A stretch of 9,643 nucleotides of DNA from Candidatus Methylomirabilota bacterium (GCA_023249165.1 JAHFDE010000081.1:1-9643), one strand, 5' to 3'; shown: positions 1 through 7,315, counted from the stretch's first letter. Notes: a model not told the origin generated them from the letters alone. A program made the numbers and translations.

Positions 1-665
1 AGCGTGTCGCCTCTCGCTGCAGAAGTCGGGACCCCCGTCTTGGGTGCCCGGCTGAGATGGGTCGCGACCTCTCGGTACTTCGCCTGAAGATCGGCCCGCC
101 CCGGTGCCTCTGCCATGAGGTGCTCATAGGTCTGGGCTGCGCGCTCGTAGAGTCCTTGCGAGGCATAGAGCTCCGCCAGCGTCTCGGTGGCCAGGGGCTC
201 CTTCGGGGCGGTGCTGGCTTCCGCCACCGCCAGCGAGGCGGACTGTGTCTCGTCCCCGACCCGTGCTTGGAGTCGCGTAACCGCTGCCCGGATCTGCATA
301 TCAAAGGGGTACAGCGTGAGAGCCATCCGATAGGCATCGAGTGCCTGGGAGAGCTCATTCCGGGCCTCTGCGATCTGCCCAAGGAACCCGTACGCAAGCA
401 GGTTGTCTGGTGCGAGCTGGGTGACCCGTTGAAAGGCTTCCCGTGCTGCGAGCAGGTCCCCACTTTCGTGATGCGCCCGACCCAGCACGATGTAGGCGCC
501 GGCATATTTCGGGCGACGCCTCAGCCCCTCTTGACACACTCGGATCGCCTCCTCGAACTTCCCTCCCATTCGGTGGGCGTCCGCCAGTTGTGCGAAGAGG
601 GTGGAGTGCGGATCGCTCGCGAGCTTGGCCTGTAACTGTTCAACCTGCAGTTTTCTGGGCACCAT
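1..665 (-). CDS. Tetratricopeptide-repeat (TPR) protein, 3' end cut off by the window
   Basis: The frame starts at ATG 665-663 and stays open for 221 codons to the left edge, so the C-terminus is missing. Three consecutive 34-residue TPR units are readable at about residues 21-54, 55-88 and 89-122, with the recurrent pattern of small residues, A-x-x-x-Y/F and a closing proline (P19, P52, P86, P120). After a linker rich in Ala, Glu and Thr, a further TPR-like helix pair runs at about 158-190 (LAELYASQGLYERAAQTYEH). There is no signal peptide or membrane segment, so it is probably a cytoplasmic scaffold; no partner can be named. It begins 18 bases after the aroB stop. The AAGAGG ribosome site sits only 3 bases before the ATG, so the GTG at codon 2 is a possible alternative start. 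It may be co-transcribed with aroB or use the promoter at 736-764. A role linked to the pilus is possible from position only. The TPR assignment is secure; the function is unknown. Confidence 0.85.
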   Translation of the reverse strand, partial: MVPRKLQVEQLQAKLASDPHSTLFAQLADAHRMGGKFEEAIRVCQEGLRRRPKYAGAYIVLGRAHHESGDLLAAREAFQRVTQLAPDNLLAYGFLGQIAEARNELSQALDAYRMALTLYPFDMQIRAAVTRLQARVGDETQSASLAVAEASTAPKEPLATETLAELYASQGLYERAAQTYEHLMAEAPGRADLQAKYREVATHLSRAPKTGVPTSAARGDT

Positions 666-683
666 GCGCCTCTTATGCGAGAA

Positions 684-1760
684 TCAGGTGGCCGACAGAC
701 CCTCAAGGGTCTCCAAGGGGTCAAAGACCGGCGCGACTGTAACGCTCCCAAGGTCTTTTGTCAAGACAAAATAGCTCATGTTGTTCTTTATCTTTTTGTC
801 ATAACCTATTGTTTCTTTTAATTGTTTAGGTTGAATCTTGAGAGCAGTTGGCAGCCCGATCCGCTGCAGGAGCGCCCGAAGCCTCGCAGGAACCTCTTCG
901 CTGCAGAGCCCCACCTGGCACGAGATCCTGGCGGCCGCCACCATACCGATCGCTACGGCCTCCCCGTGCCTGAACACGCCGTAGCCAGTCGCCGCCTCGA
1001 GGGCATGCCCGACGGTATGGCCGAAGTTCAAAACGCCTCGGGTTCCTTCATCCTTTTCATCCTGCTCTACTATCGCCGCCTTGATGCGGCAGGAGGTCCT
1101 CACCACGTGGATCAGTGCCTCTTCTCGCCCCTCCAGAATGGCCGCCACATTCTCTTCGAGCCACTCGAAGAAGGGTTTGTCCGCAATCACTCCGTACTTC
1201 ACCACCTCGGCTAATCCGGCTCGAAACTCCGGGGGCGGCAGCGTGCCGAGAAGAGAGACGTCACTGAGAACGAGGCATGGCTGGTAGAAAGCCCCCACCA
1301 TGTTCTTGGCCTGGGGGAGGTTCACCCCGACCTTTCCGCCGACGCTGCTATCCACCTGGGCCAGGAGGCTCGTCGGGATCTGGATCAGGGGAAGGCCCCG
1401 CATAAAGGTCGCGGCCACGTACCCCGCCAGATCCCCGACCACCCCTCCGCCAAGGGCGATGATCGGAGATCGGCGGTCGAGTCCGAGGGGGAGCAGTCTC
1501 TCGTACAGAGCTGCAGCAATTTTGAGACTCTTGAACTCTTCCCCATCCGGGACCTCGAGGAGGGTGAGGGCGATACCCGTCTGTTCAAAGGCCGAGAGCG
1601 CCTGCTGACCGTAGAGCTGGCCGACCACAGGATTGGTGATCAGGGTGCCCCGGCCCGAAAGGCCGAAAGGCCGGGCAAGGCTTCCAACCTCGGGGAGGAC
1701 ATTCGCCCCGATGTAAATCGGATAGCTGCGGTCTCGGAGGTTTACCGTCACGCGCTCCAT
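684..1760 (-). CDS. aroB: 3-dehydroquinate synthase
   Basis: This cytoplasmic enzyme of the shikimate pathway converts DAHP to 3-dehydroquinate using NAD and a divalent metal (family knowledge). At 358 residues it has the normal bacterial length. The NAD-binding glycine motif GGGVVGDLAG lies at 104-113. The conserved block IPTSLLAQVDSSVGGKVGVN, with catalytic lysines, lies at 128-147. The expected metal ligands are present: E185 (AEVVKYG), H248 (NFGHTVGH) and H265 (RHGEA). The ATG at 1760 has an AAGGA site 6 bases upstream that overlaps the end of aroK, and only 3 bases separate the two genes, so translation is probably coupled. The last quarter has an unusual AT-rich run (about 761-840) that encodes a Lys-rich segment, and a promoter-like sequence is embedded at 736-764. 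All key residues are intact, so I see no reason to doubt activity. Confidence 0.97.
   Translation of the reverse strand: MERVTVNLRDRSYPIYIGANVLPEVGSLARPFGLSGRGTLITNPVVGQLYGQQALSAFEQTGIALTLLEVPDGEEFKSLKIAAALYERLLPLGLDRRSPIIALGGGVVGDLAGYVAATFMRGLPLIQIPTSLLAQVDSSVGGKVGVNLPQAKNMVGAFYQPCLVLSDVSLLGTLPPPEFRAGLAEVVKYGVIADKPFFEWLEENVAAILEGREEALIHVVRTSCRIKAAIVEQDEKDEGTRGVLNFGHTVGHALEAATGYGVFRHGEAVAIGMVAAARISCQVGLCSEEVPARLRALLQRIGLPTALKIQPKQLKETIGYDKKIKNNMSYFVLTKDLGSVTVAPVFDPLETLEGLSAT
736..764 (-). promoter_or_regulatory. Candidate sigma70-type promoter inside the aroB 3' end
   Basis: On the minus strand a perfect -35 hexamer TTGACA (764-759) is followed by exactly 17 bases and then TACAGT (741-736), which matches four of six positions of TATAAT. 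Transcription would start near 729, giving a leader of about 65 bases before the TPR gene ATG at 665. The -35 lies in a 7-bp inverted repeat, TTTTGTC-AA-GACAAAA (756-771), and within an AT-rich patch that is unusual for this GC-rich locus. The sequence also encodes the aroB reading FVLTKDLGSVTV, so coding constraint could explain part of it. Confidence 0.45.
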
Positions 1761-1763
1761 CGG

Positions 1764-2285
1764 CTATCCTTTGGGGACCTCGCGGAGCTGAATCCGTGCC
1801 AGGATCCGGGTAACCACCTCTTCGATGCTCAGATCGGTCGTGTCAATCGGTCGACCCACAAGGGCATACACGGGGGCACGCACTCGCATGACCTCGCGGA
1901 TCCGTTCCAATCGATCCGCGTGCCAGAGCAGGGGACGGTGTTCCATGCCCTTAGTGCGCTCCACGATCCGCTCCGGCGCTGCCGTGAGACAGATAATTTC
2001 CCCATTCGTCATGAGCTGACGCAGATTTTCCGGGTCGACGATCGTCCCACCGCCGGTGGCGATGATGCACCCCTGGAGCTGGCCGAGGCGGGACACGACC
2101 GCGCGCTCCAGCGCACGAAAGACTGGCTCGCCCTGCTCCCGAAAGATGGCAGGAATACTCAGCCCTGACTCATGTTCGATCAGCTCATCGAGATCGTAAA
2201 AAGGGATCTGCAGTCGCTCCGCCAGATAGCGGCCCACCGTGGTCTTCCCCGTCCCCATCATCCCGGTGAGCACGATATTCCGCAT
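1764..2285 (-). CDS. aroK: Shikimate kinase
   Basis: It phosphorylates shikimate at the 3-hydroxyl using ATP, the fifth step of the shikimate pathway, in the cytoplasm. With the ATG at 2285 it has 173 residues, the usual size. The Walker A loop GMMGTGKTT lies at 8-16. Shikimate-binding residues known from the family are visible: D33 in FYDLDE, R57 in VFRALE and the GGG loop at 78-80. The lid arginine R117 lies in HRPLL. A GTG three codons upstream (2294) could also start the protein. I prefer the ATG because GAGG lies 8 bases before it and because the family typically begins with the sequence leading straight into the first beta strand (MRNIVLTG). The gap to aroC is 23 bases and to aroB 3 bases, consistent with one aro transcript. 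Whether it is AroK or AroL is not decidable from sequence, and aroK is named by its linkage to aroB. Confidence 0.96.
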   Translation of the reverse strand: MRNIVLTGMMGTGKTTVGRYLAERLQIPFYDLDELIEHESGLSIPAIFREQGEPVFRALERAVVSRLGQLQGCIIATGGGTIVDPENLRQLMTNGEIICLTAAPERIVERTKGMEHRPLLWHADRLERIREVMRVRAPVYALVGRPIDTTDLSIEEVVTRILARIQLREVPKG

Positions 2286-2308
2286 GTCGATCACCTCGAC
2301 GGAACCCC

Positions 2309-3493
2309 TCAGAAATCCCGCACAACGTCCAGGTAGGCATCGAAGTTCCGCCTCATCTCCTCGAGACTATCCCCGCCGAATTTCTCGCGCAGGGTGGCTG
2401 CCACCTCGAACGCCACGACCGCTTCTCCGATGACCCCGGCGGCAGGGACCGCGCAGACGTCGGAGCGTTCCACGGTGGCCTCGAAGGGTTCTTTGGTTTC
2501 GAGGTCGACAGAGCGGAGAGGAGCGTACTGGGTGGACAGGGGCTTCATGGCCGCCCGAAGGAGGATCGCTTCCCCGTTGCTCATCCCTCCCTCGAGCCCG
2601 CCGGCGTAGTTCGTCTTTCGGAAGAACTTCAGGCCGTGAGGGGCTTGCCGCCCCGGGTCATAGAAAATTTCATCGTGCGCCTCGAACCCGAAGCGGCGGG
2701 CGACCTCGAAGCCCAGGCCCACCTCAACTCCCTTGATCGCCTGGATGCTCATCAGGGCCCGTGCCAGGCGCCCATCGAGCTTCTGGTCCCACTGGATATA
2801 GCTTCCGAGACCTACCGGTGCCCCCTCCACGATGACCTCAAAGATCCCCCCCAGGGTGGTCTTGCGCTTCCGGGCCTCGTCGATCCGAGCCACCATCGCC
2901 TCGCTCGCCTCCCGATCCGCGCATCGGACCGGAGAGGCCTCGGCTAACGCCCCAATCTGCCCAGGTGGGAGATCACCGATCGTCGCGCGGACGCCGCCGA
3001 TCTCCATTACATGGCTCAGGACCGAGATGCCGAATTCCCGGAGGAGGCGCTTGCAGACCGCCCCCACCGCCACACGCGCCGTGGTCTCGCGGGCGCTGGC
3101 CCGCTCGAGGACGTTTCGGGCATCGCGATGCCCGTACTTAATCGCGCCCGGTAGATCCGCGTGCCCGGGACGGGGTCGCGTGACCGCCGGTCGGGTGTCC
3201 CGGGCCCTGGCCTCGGCCTCGGGCGCCATCGTGTCCTGCCAATTTGCGAAATCGCGATTGGTAATAGCAAGGGCAATAGGGCCGCCCAGGGTGAGCCCAT
3301 GCCGGACTCCTGCGGTGATGACTACGCGATCTTGCTCGATCTTCATCCGCCCCCCCCGCCCGTACCCCATCTGGCGCCGGCTGAGCTCCGTGTCGATATC
3401 CTTGGTGCCGAGGGACAAACGGGCGGGGATCCCCTCGAGGATCGCCGTCAGGGAGGGGCCGTGGGATTCGCCTGCCGTCAGATACCGCAACAT
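2309..3493 (-). CDS. aroC: Chorismate synthase
   Basis: This enzyme carries out the final common step of aromatic biosynthesis, turning EPSP into chorismate with reduced FMN as cofactor. It has 394 residues, the longer bacterial form. The N-terminus MLRYLTAGESHG is the hallmark start and carries catalytic H11. Arginines at about 40, 46 and 108, H111 (GHADL) and the signature SARETTARVAVGA (133-145) follow. The C-terminal signature RSDVCAVPAAGVIGEA starts at 343 and includes D345, the conserved acid that helps deprotonate FMN in studied homologues. The ATG at 3493 is 5 bases after the stop of the upstream gene, and an AGGAG site lies inside the end of that gene, so the two are probably translated from one message. 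Including aroC next to aroK and aroB gives three shikimate steps in one cluster. Nothing is truncated. A run of eight G (coding strand, complement of 3350-3357) falls in the GRGGR segment. Confidence 0.97.
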   Translation of the reverse strand: MLRYLTAGESHGPSLTAILEGIPARLSLGTKDIDTELSRRQMGYGRGGRMKIEQDRVVITAGVRHGLTLGGPIALAITNRDFANWQDTMAPEAEARARDTRPAVTRPRPGHADLPGAIKYGHRDARNVLERASARETTARVAVGAVCKRLLREFGISVLSHVMEIGGVRATIGDLPPGQIGALAEASPVRCADREASEAMVARIDEARKRKTTLGGIFEVIVEGAPVGLGSYIQWDQKLDGRLARALMSIQAIKGVEVGLGFEVARRFGFEAHDEIFYDPGRQAPHGLKFFRKTNYAGGLEGGMSNGEAILLRAAMKPLSTQYAPLRSVDLETKEPFEATVERSDVCAVPAAGVIGEAVVAFEVAATLREKFGGDSLEEMRRNFDAYLDVVRDF

Positions 3494-3498
3494 GTTGC

Positions 3499-4272
3499 CT
3501 ATTTTCTCCTCTCGTCCCCGCCTTGCTCCTTCTCTCGCGGCTTGGGTTCCAGGGGGGAAAGCGCCACCAGGTACGTGAGGAGGTTTCGGACGAAGCGGCT
3601 GCCGTCGGCCCAGCCACTGCGGACCTCCTGACCGAGATCGAAGGCGATCCCCAGCACGGTCCCCTTCCCCCCTCGTCGCTCAGCGATCATCGGGGACTGG
3701 TACGTGCCGCCACCTAAAATTGGGCCACCTCCACCCCCGATTCCTCGGCCAAGCCCTCCGCCAGCGTATTGGGCAATCTCCACCGCGCCAGACTTGGGAT
3801 TGAGATCATTGAAGGCCCCCACGGTCCGGAACGTCACCCCCTCCAGGATCGGATGTCCCGGCTGAAGGGGAATCACCGGCTTGAAGGGGGCGGCTCGCCA
3901 ATCCTGCTCGGCCCGAATCTCGAAGGGCAGAATACTCGCCACCGCCTGGTAACCCCCGCTGCCGTAGGCATTCGGTCCCCCGGTGATCAGGAGGGACCCG
4001 CCGCGGCCGAGGTACTCGGAGAGGCCTTCCTGGACGGCGGCCGGCAGCCCACCGTACGACACGTTCGAGAGGATCACGACCGCGAACTCCACCAGCTCGT
4101 ACTCCCCGAGCTCCTTCTTGACCTCGGCCCCCTGAACGGCATCGCTCGGGATGTAGGAATCATCACCCAGGGCCAGGATGAGCTTGGCGGCCCCTGCTGC
4201 CGCCGGGTGGAGCGACAGATAAAGACCCACCAGCACGCCCACCAGCACTCGGATGGGACTGATACGCAACAT
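3499..4272 (-). CDS. Exported protein with a GATase1-like (amidotransferase-fold) domain, function unknown
   Basis: The protein has 257 residues from ATG 4272, chosen because an AGGAGGT site (4280-4286) lies 7 bases upstream; a GTG at 4290 would overlap that site. Residues 1-28 are a signal peptide: basic start, hydrophobic stretch at 8-21, and an Ala-rich end with likely cleavage near AGA-A. The mature part opens with a beta strand (KLILALGDDSY) and has an alternating fold. It contains EYLGRGGSLLITGGPNAYG at about 86-104, which resembles the nucleophile-elbow region of the 'putative glutamine amidotransferase' family (GATase1_like), followed by VIPLQPGHPILEGV at 133-146. There is no cysteine anywhere in the protein, so classical glutaminase catalysis is impossible; a binding role is more likely (inference). 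A Gly-rich loop spans 171-189, and the tail from about 240 is highly charged. It lies between the pilQ terminator and aroC. I give no gene symbol. Confidence 0.8.
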   Translation of the reverse strand: MLRISPIRVLVGVLVGLYLSLHPAAAGAAKLILALGDDSYIPSDAVQGAEVKKELGEYELVEFAVVILSNVSYGGLPAAVQEGLSEYLGRGGSLLITGGPNAYGSGGYQAVASILPFEIRAEQDWRAAPFKPVIPLQPGHPILEGVTFRTVGAFNDLNPKSGAVEIAQYAGGGLGRGIGGGGGPILGGGTYQSPMIAERRGGKGTVLGIAFDLGQEVRSGWADGSRFVRNLLTYLVALSPLEPKPREKEQGGDERRK

Positions 4273-4279
4273 TGGCCAC

Positions 4280-4286
4280 ACCTCCT
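4280..4286 (-). promoter_or_regulatory. Strong ribosome binding site that sets the start of the exported GATase1-like gene
   Basis: AGGAGGT on the minus strand matches the anti-Shine-Dalgarno closely and stands 7 bases before ATG 4272-4270. It decides in favour of the ATG rather than the in-frame GTG at 4290, which would place the site inside the coding sequence. Confidence 0.85.
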
Positions 4287-4326
4287 TCACGATATGGTAA
4301 CGGAAAACGAGCGGCCAGAAAAGCAG

Positions 4327-4351
4327 AAACGCACCCCGACAGGGTGCGTTT
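4327..4351 (-). terminator. Rho-independent terminator after pilQ
   Basis: Two perfect 10-base arms, AAACGCACCC (4327-4336) and GGGTGCGTTT (4342-4351), enclose a 5-base loop. Read on the minus strand, the hairpin is followed by TTTCTGCTTTTCT, counting the last arm bases, which gives the U-rich tail of an intrinsic terminator. It begins 22 bases after the pilQ stop and sits before the next gene on the same strand. It should end most pil operon transcripts. Because the arms carry A/T at their ends, it could in principle act in either direction, but no plus-strand gene feeds into it. Confidence 0.85.
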
Positions 4352-4373
4352 CGCGATTCGGGGAACAGGCGGC

Positions 4374-6821
4374 TTAATAGCCCCGGGCCTGGCGGGGCTC
4401 ATCGAGGATCCGCGGGGTGATAAAGATCAGCAGCTCCAGGTTCTCGGGCTCGATATTCTCGGTCCGCCGCTTGAAGAGCCATCCAAAGAGCGGGACCTCG
4501 CCCAGGAAGGGAACCCGATCTTCGGCGGCGAACTCCCTTCGCTTCCTGACCCCGCCGATGACCACAGTCGTTCCGTTGTCGACCAGGATACTGCTCGTGG
4601 CTTCATTCTTGTTAAAGGGGAACGCAAAGCCTCCTGCGAAGTCGATCCGTTCTCCCTTGCTATCATCGGTCGCCCTCACCTTCATCGAGACTCGCTGATC
4701 CGCAGTAACGTGCGGTGTCACCTTCAGGCTCAGGACTGCCTCTTTGAACGTAATGGTCGTCCGGCCCGAAGAATCGACGGTGGTGAAGGGAACCTCCTCA
4801 CCCTGTTTGATCTCTGCCTCTTGATTATCGAGGGCCACGATACGCGGGGTGGAGAGGGTGCGGGCCAGCGACTGCTGCTCCAGGGCGCTTAACTGCATAT
4901 TTAATCGTAGCTGGTCACGCACGCTCCCGAAGATGAGGCCGATGGCACCCGCGGGCCCCGCCACGGGCAGGTTGACCGCCGCCGGGATAGAACTAGGGAA
5001 TGCGGTGGGGATCGGTCCAACACCCGGAGGGGGGGGGTTGGCGAGGGTGGGGCCGGTGGCGCCGAAGATATCCGAGAGTTTGTATGCCGAGCTTGTCGTC
5101 GGATTCCCGTACTGGAAACCCCATGTAATCCCAAGCGCGCGGGTGTGCCGTGCGACGACGGTCACGATCCGGCTCTCGATCATCACCTGCGGGGTTGCTT
5201 GATCCAGTTCCTTGAGAATGGTCCGCATCTTCGCAATTCTGTTCTCGGTATCCTCGATGAGGAGCGAGGCAGTCCTGTCGTCCACCGAGATGGATCCTCG
5301 CGTGCTCTTGACCTTGTTCAGGCTCTCCACCACTTTCTTGGGATCGGCGTAACTCACCCGGAGGATCTCAGTCTGCAAGGGCTCCGCCTTGGCCTCTTGC
5401 TGGAACTTGATCATCTCCTCTTGGTCTTTGCGACGCTGGTCCTGGTCCCGGCGGATGGCGTCCGTCTTGGCGACCCGGATGATGTTCTCCTCCTGGACGT
5501 AGCCGAACCCGTTGATGCGGAGGATATTATCGAGGGCCACGTCCCAGGGGACATCCACGAGCCGGACCGTGACCTTCCCCTTCACATCCTCGCCGGCCAC
5601 AATGTTCTGCCCGCTCACCTCGGCGATGATCCGCAAGAGGTTATTGATGTCGACGTCCTTGAAGTCCATGGAGAGGCGGGCGGGCGCGGCAGCAACCGCG
5701 GCCGCCGGAGTCGGGGTCGGTTTCTTCTCGGGCTTGGGCTCCTCCCGAGGAGCGGCGGGAGCGGCTGGCGCGGCGGGAGCGGGCGGAGCAGCAGCAACGG
5801 CAGGCACGCCCTCCACCGCGAGTCGAATGCCCTCCGGGGTCTGGACCACATCGTGACGGACCTGCCCTTTCAAATCGGCCACAATCCGGACCGCCTTGTC
5901 CGGCTCCAGGCGATGCTGGGCTGCCCGAATCCGCAGGACCGGTCCTGCCAGCTGCCTCACATCGAGCACCTTGGTCGCCTGCGGATCGATCACCGCCCCA
6001 GTCACCTCCAGAATCAGGCTGGGAGGGGTGCCCACCTCCGATACGTTGAAGGTGACCGGCCCGGTCGTCCGCACCAGAATCTCGGCCTTGCCATCCCGGG
6101 GTCGGTAATCGACGCTTTGTACCCGCCCCTCCGCAGCCGGTGCCGGCATGGCAGGCTCGGGAGAGGGGGCCGGGGCCTGGGGCAGGGTCTCTGGCACAGC
6201 CTCCTTGGCCGGGGCTTCTCCAGGCTTTGGGGCTTGGGCCATGACCGGTGTCGGCGTCGCCTCACCGATCAAAACGCGGAGGGGAACGGCAGTGGCCTGA
6301 ACCTGATATGGGAGTGCGGAGGCCAGATCGAGGACGATCCGAACCACCTTGACCGGTTGGCTCTTATACTGCGAGCTCCGGATTTCTGTGATCGGCCCCC
6401 GGGCCGGGACTGTCTTCGGCCCCGCATGGACCGCGTTGGGAATATCGACCACCAGGCGCGGCGGATCCTGCAGGGCGAAGGATTCGTAGCTTTCCACGGC
6501 GCGGTCTGTTTTGATCACAATGGTGGCCGATTTCGGGCCAACCTCTGCCACCTCGACCCCCGTCACCTGAATGGGGGCGACCGATGGCTGCCCACCCGCG
6601 CCCCCTGCCTGCGCGGACGGCGCCGGGAGGCCGGCCCGGATGCCAATGGAAGGAACGGGCGCGACCGCAGGCGCGCTCGTCCCCGGGACGGATTCATGCT
6701 CTCCCGCTCTCGCGGCCGGGACCGATACGGTCCGCATCACAACCCACGAGACGGTGAGCACCCCCACCAAAAACCCGATCGCCCACCGCGGGGGCTGGGA
6801 GGCTGTTGCCCGCACCATCAT
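4374..6821 (-). CDS. pilQ: Type IV pilus outer-membrane secretin PilQ
   Basis: PilQ forms the multimeric outer-membrane channel through which the pilus passes. The product has 815 residues. A signal sequence (hydrophobic 13-29, likely cleavage after ARA near 39) is followed by two AMIN-type peptidoglycan-binding domains at about 84-187 and 232-338, joined by Pro/Ala-rich linkers (190-230 and 340-381). The N0/STN domain is at about 382-453 and the N1 (secretin_N) domain at about 482-540. The secretin barrel domain runs to about 806 and includes LARTLSTPRIVALDNQEAEI (652-671) and the C-terminal signature VPFLGEVPLFGWLFKRR (770-786). A Pro/Gly-rich insert lies at about 588-628 and is encoded partly by a nine-C tract. 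The start ATG overlaps the pilP stop as ATGA with GGAGG upstream; a second ATG follows directly, so the start could be one codon later. It is the last gene before the terminator at 4327-4351. Confidence 0.97.
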   Translation of the reverse strand: MMVRATASQPPRWAIGFLVGVLTVSWVVMRTVSVPAARAGEHESVPGTSAPAVAPVPSIGIRAGLPAPSAQAGGAGGQPSVAPIQVTGVEVAEVGPKSATIVIKTDRAVESYESFALQDPPRLVVDIPNAVHAGPKTVPARGPITEIRSSQYKSQPVKVVRIVLDLASALPYQVQATAVPLRVLIGEATPTPVMAQAPKPGEAPAKEAVPETLPQAPAPSPEPAMPAPAAEGRVQSVDYRPRDGKAEILVRTTGPVTFNVSEVGTPPSLILEVTGAVIDPQATKVLDVRQLAGPVLRIRAAQHRLEPDKAVRIVADLKGQVRHDVVQTPEGIRLAVEGVPAVAAAPPAPAAPAAPAAPREEPKPEKKPTPTPAAAVAAAPARLSMDFKDVDINNLLRIIAEVSGQNIVAGEDVKGKVTVRLVDVPWDVALDNILRINGFGYVQEENIIRVAKTDAIRRDQDQRRKDQEEMIKFQQEAKAEPLQTEILRVSYADPKKVVESLNKVKSTRGSISVDDRTASLLIEDTENRIAKMRTILKELDQATPQVMIESRIVTVVARHTRALGITWGFQYGNPTTSSAYKLSDIFGATGPTLANPPPPGVGPIPTAFPSSIPAAVNLPVAGPAGAIGLIFGSVRDQLRLNMQLSALEQQSLARTLSTPRIVALDNQEAEIKQGEEVPFTTVDSSGRTTITFKEAVLSLKVTPHVTADQRVSMKVRATDDSKGERIDFAGGFAFPFNKNEATSSILVDNGTTVVIGGVRKRREFAAEDRVPFLGEVPLFGWLFKRRTENIEPENLELLIFITPRILDEPRQARGY

Positions 6822-7315
6822 TGTCCCTCCTTCTTTTGCTGCTGCTGCAGCTCCAGTCTAATCGTCCGGACTTGGCCCTTCCTCGCGGGGTCGTCATCTT
6901 TCATCTCGATGAGGACAGCGTCCTTGGTGATCTCTTTCACCCGGGCGCTGGGGCCGAGCCGGTCGTTCACCTTCAAGATATGCCCAAGGCCGTCGGGCGT
7001 CTCCAGCAGGGCAAAATACTGCTGCCGTTGCCAGACGATCCCCGACAGCTTATAGCCTCCGATATCCAGGGCCTTCTCCTCCCGCGGGGGCTCCACGAGG
7101 GGGTGGAAGGGGTCTCGTCGGTCTTTGGGACTATAATTCGCCGGGCCCAGATTCACCGGGGCCGCTCCCGGAGTGGCACCTGGCTGCCCTGGGGCCGTAG
7201 CCACCTTCTGTTGGGGTGGCCGGGGAGGGGTCGGTGGCGCAGGAGGGGGGGACTCCGACGAGCAGCTTCCCAGCGCCAGACTCAGGAGCAGGAAACCGAC
7301 ACTGACACGCCTCAT
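6818..7315 (-). CDS. pilP: Type IV pilus inner-membrane lipoprotein PilP
   Basis: PilP connects the PilN-PilO inner-membrane complex to the periplasmic N0 domain of PilQ (family knowledge). The 165-residue product begins with a lipoprotein signal ending in a lipobox LGSC, so C18 would be the acylated first residue. A long unstructured Pro/Ala/Gln-rich stretch follows at 22-62. The diagnostic RRDPFHPL motif lies at 66-73. The folded beta domain is at about 83-156, with GYKLSGIVWQ, ALLETPDGLGHILKVND and a final strand TIRLEL. The end is a Gln/Lys-rich tail. The gene overlaps pilO and pilQ by 4 bases each (ATGA at both ends), which points to translational coupling and tightly matched amounts of the three proteins. 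Length and motif order fit the family. Confidence 0.95.
   Translation of the reverse strand: MRRVSVGFLLLSLALGSCSSESPPPAPPTPPRPPQQKVATAPGQPGATPGAAPVNLGPANYSPKDRRDPFHPLVEPPREEKALDIGGYKLSGIVWQRQQYFALLETPDGLGHILKVNDRLGPSARVKEITKDAVLIEMKDDDPARKGQVRTIRLELQQQQKKEGQ

Noticed and set aside
3350..3357. A run of eight C (eight G on the coding strand) in aroC as a phase-variation tract
   Set aside because: It encodes conserved Gly/Arg residues near the active site of an essential-type enzyme, and switching off aroC would be hard to favour. GC bias explains it.
2832..3578. A 248-codon open frame on the plus strand, antisense to aroC
   Set aside because: The composition is dominated by Arg, Ser, Ala and Pro, there is no recognisable motif, and it covers the start of a clear chorismate synthase gene. 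It is a shadow frame.
4291..4326. A promoter for the GATase1-like gene between the terminator and its start
   Set aside because: The best pairing (TTTTCT, 17 bases, TACCAT) matches the -35 consensus at only three positions, too weak to list.
5145..7055. A 636-codon open frame on the plus strand, antisense to pilQ and pilP
   Set aside because: It lies fully opposite well-recognised pil genes, is rich in Gly, Arg, His and Asp as expected from the complement of GC-rich codons, and shows no domain or motif. It is a shadow frame.
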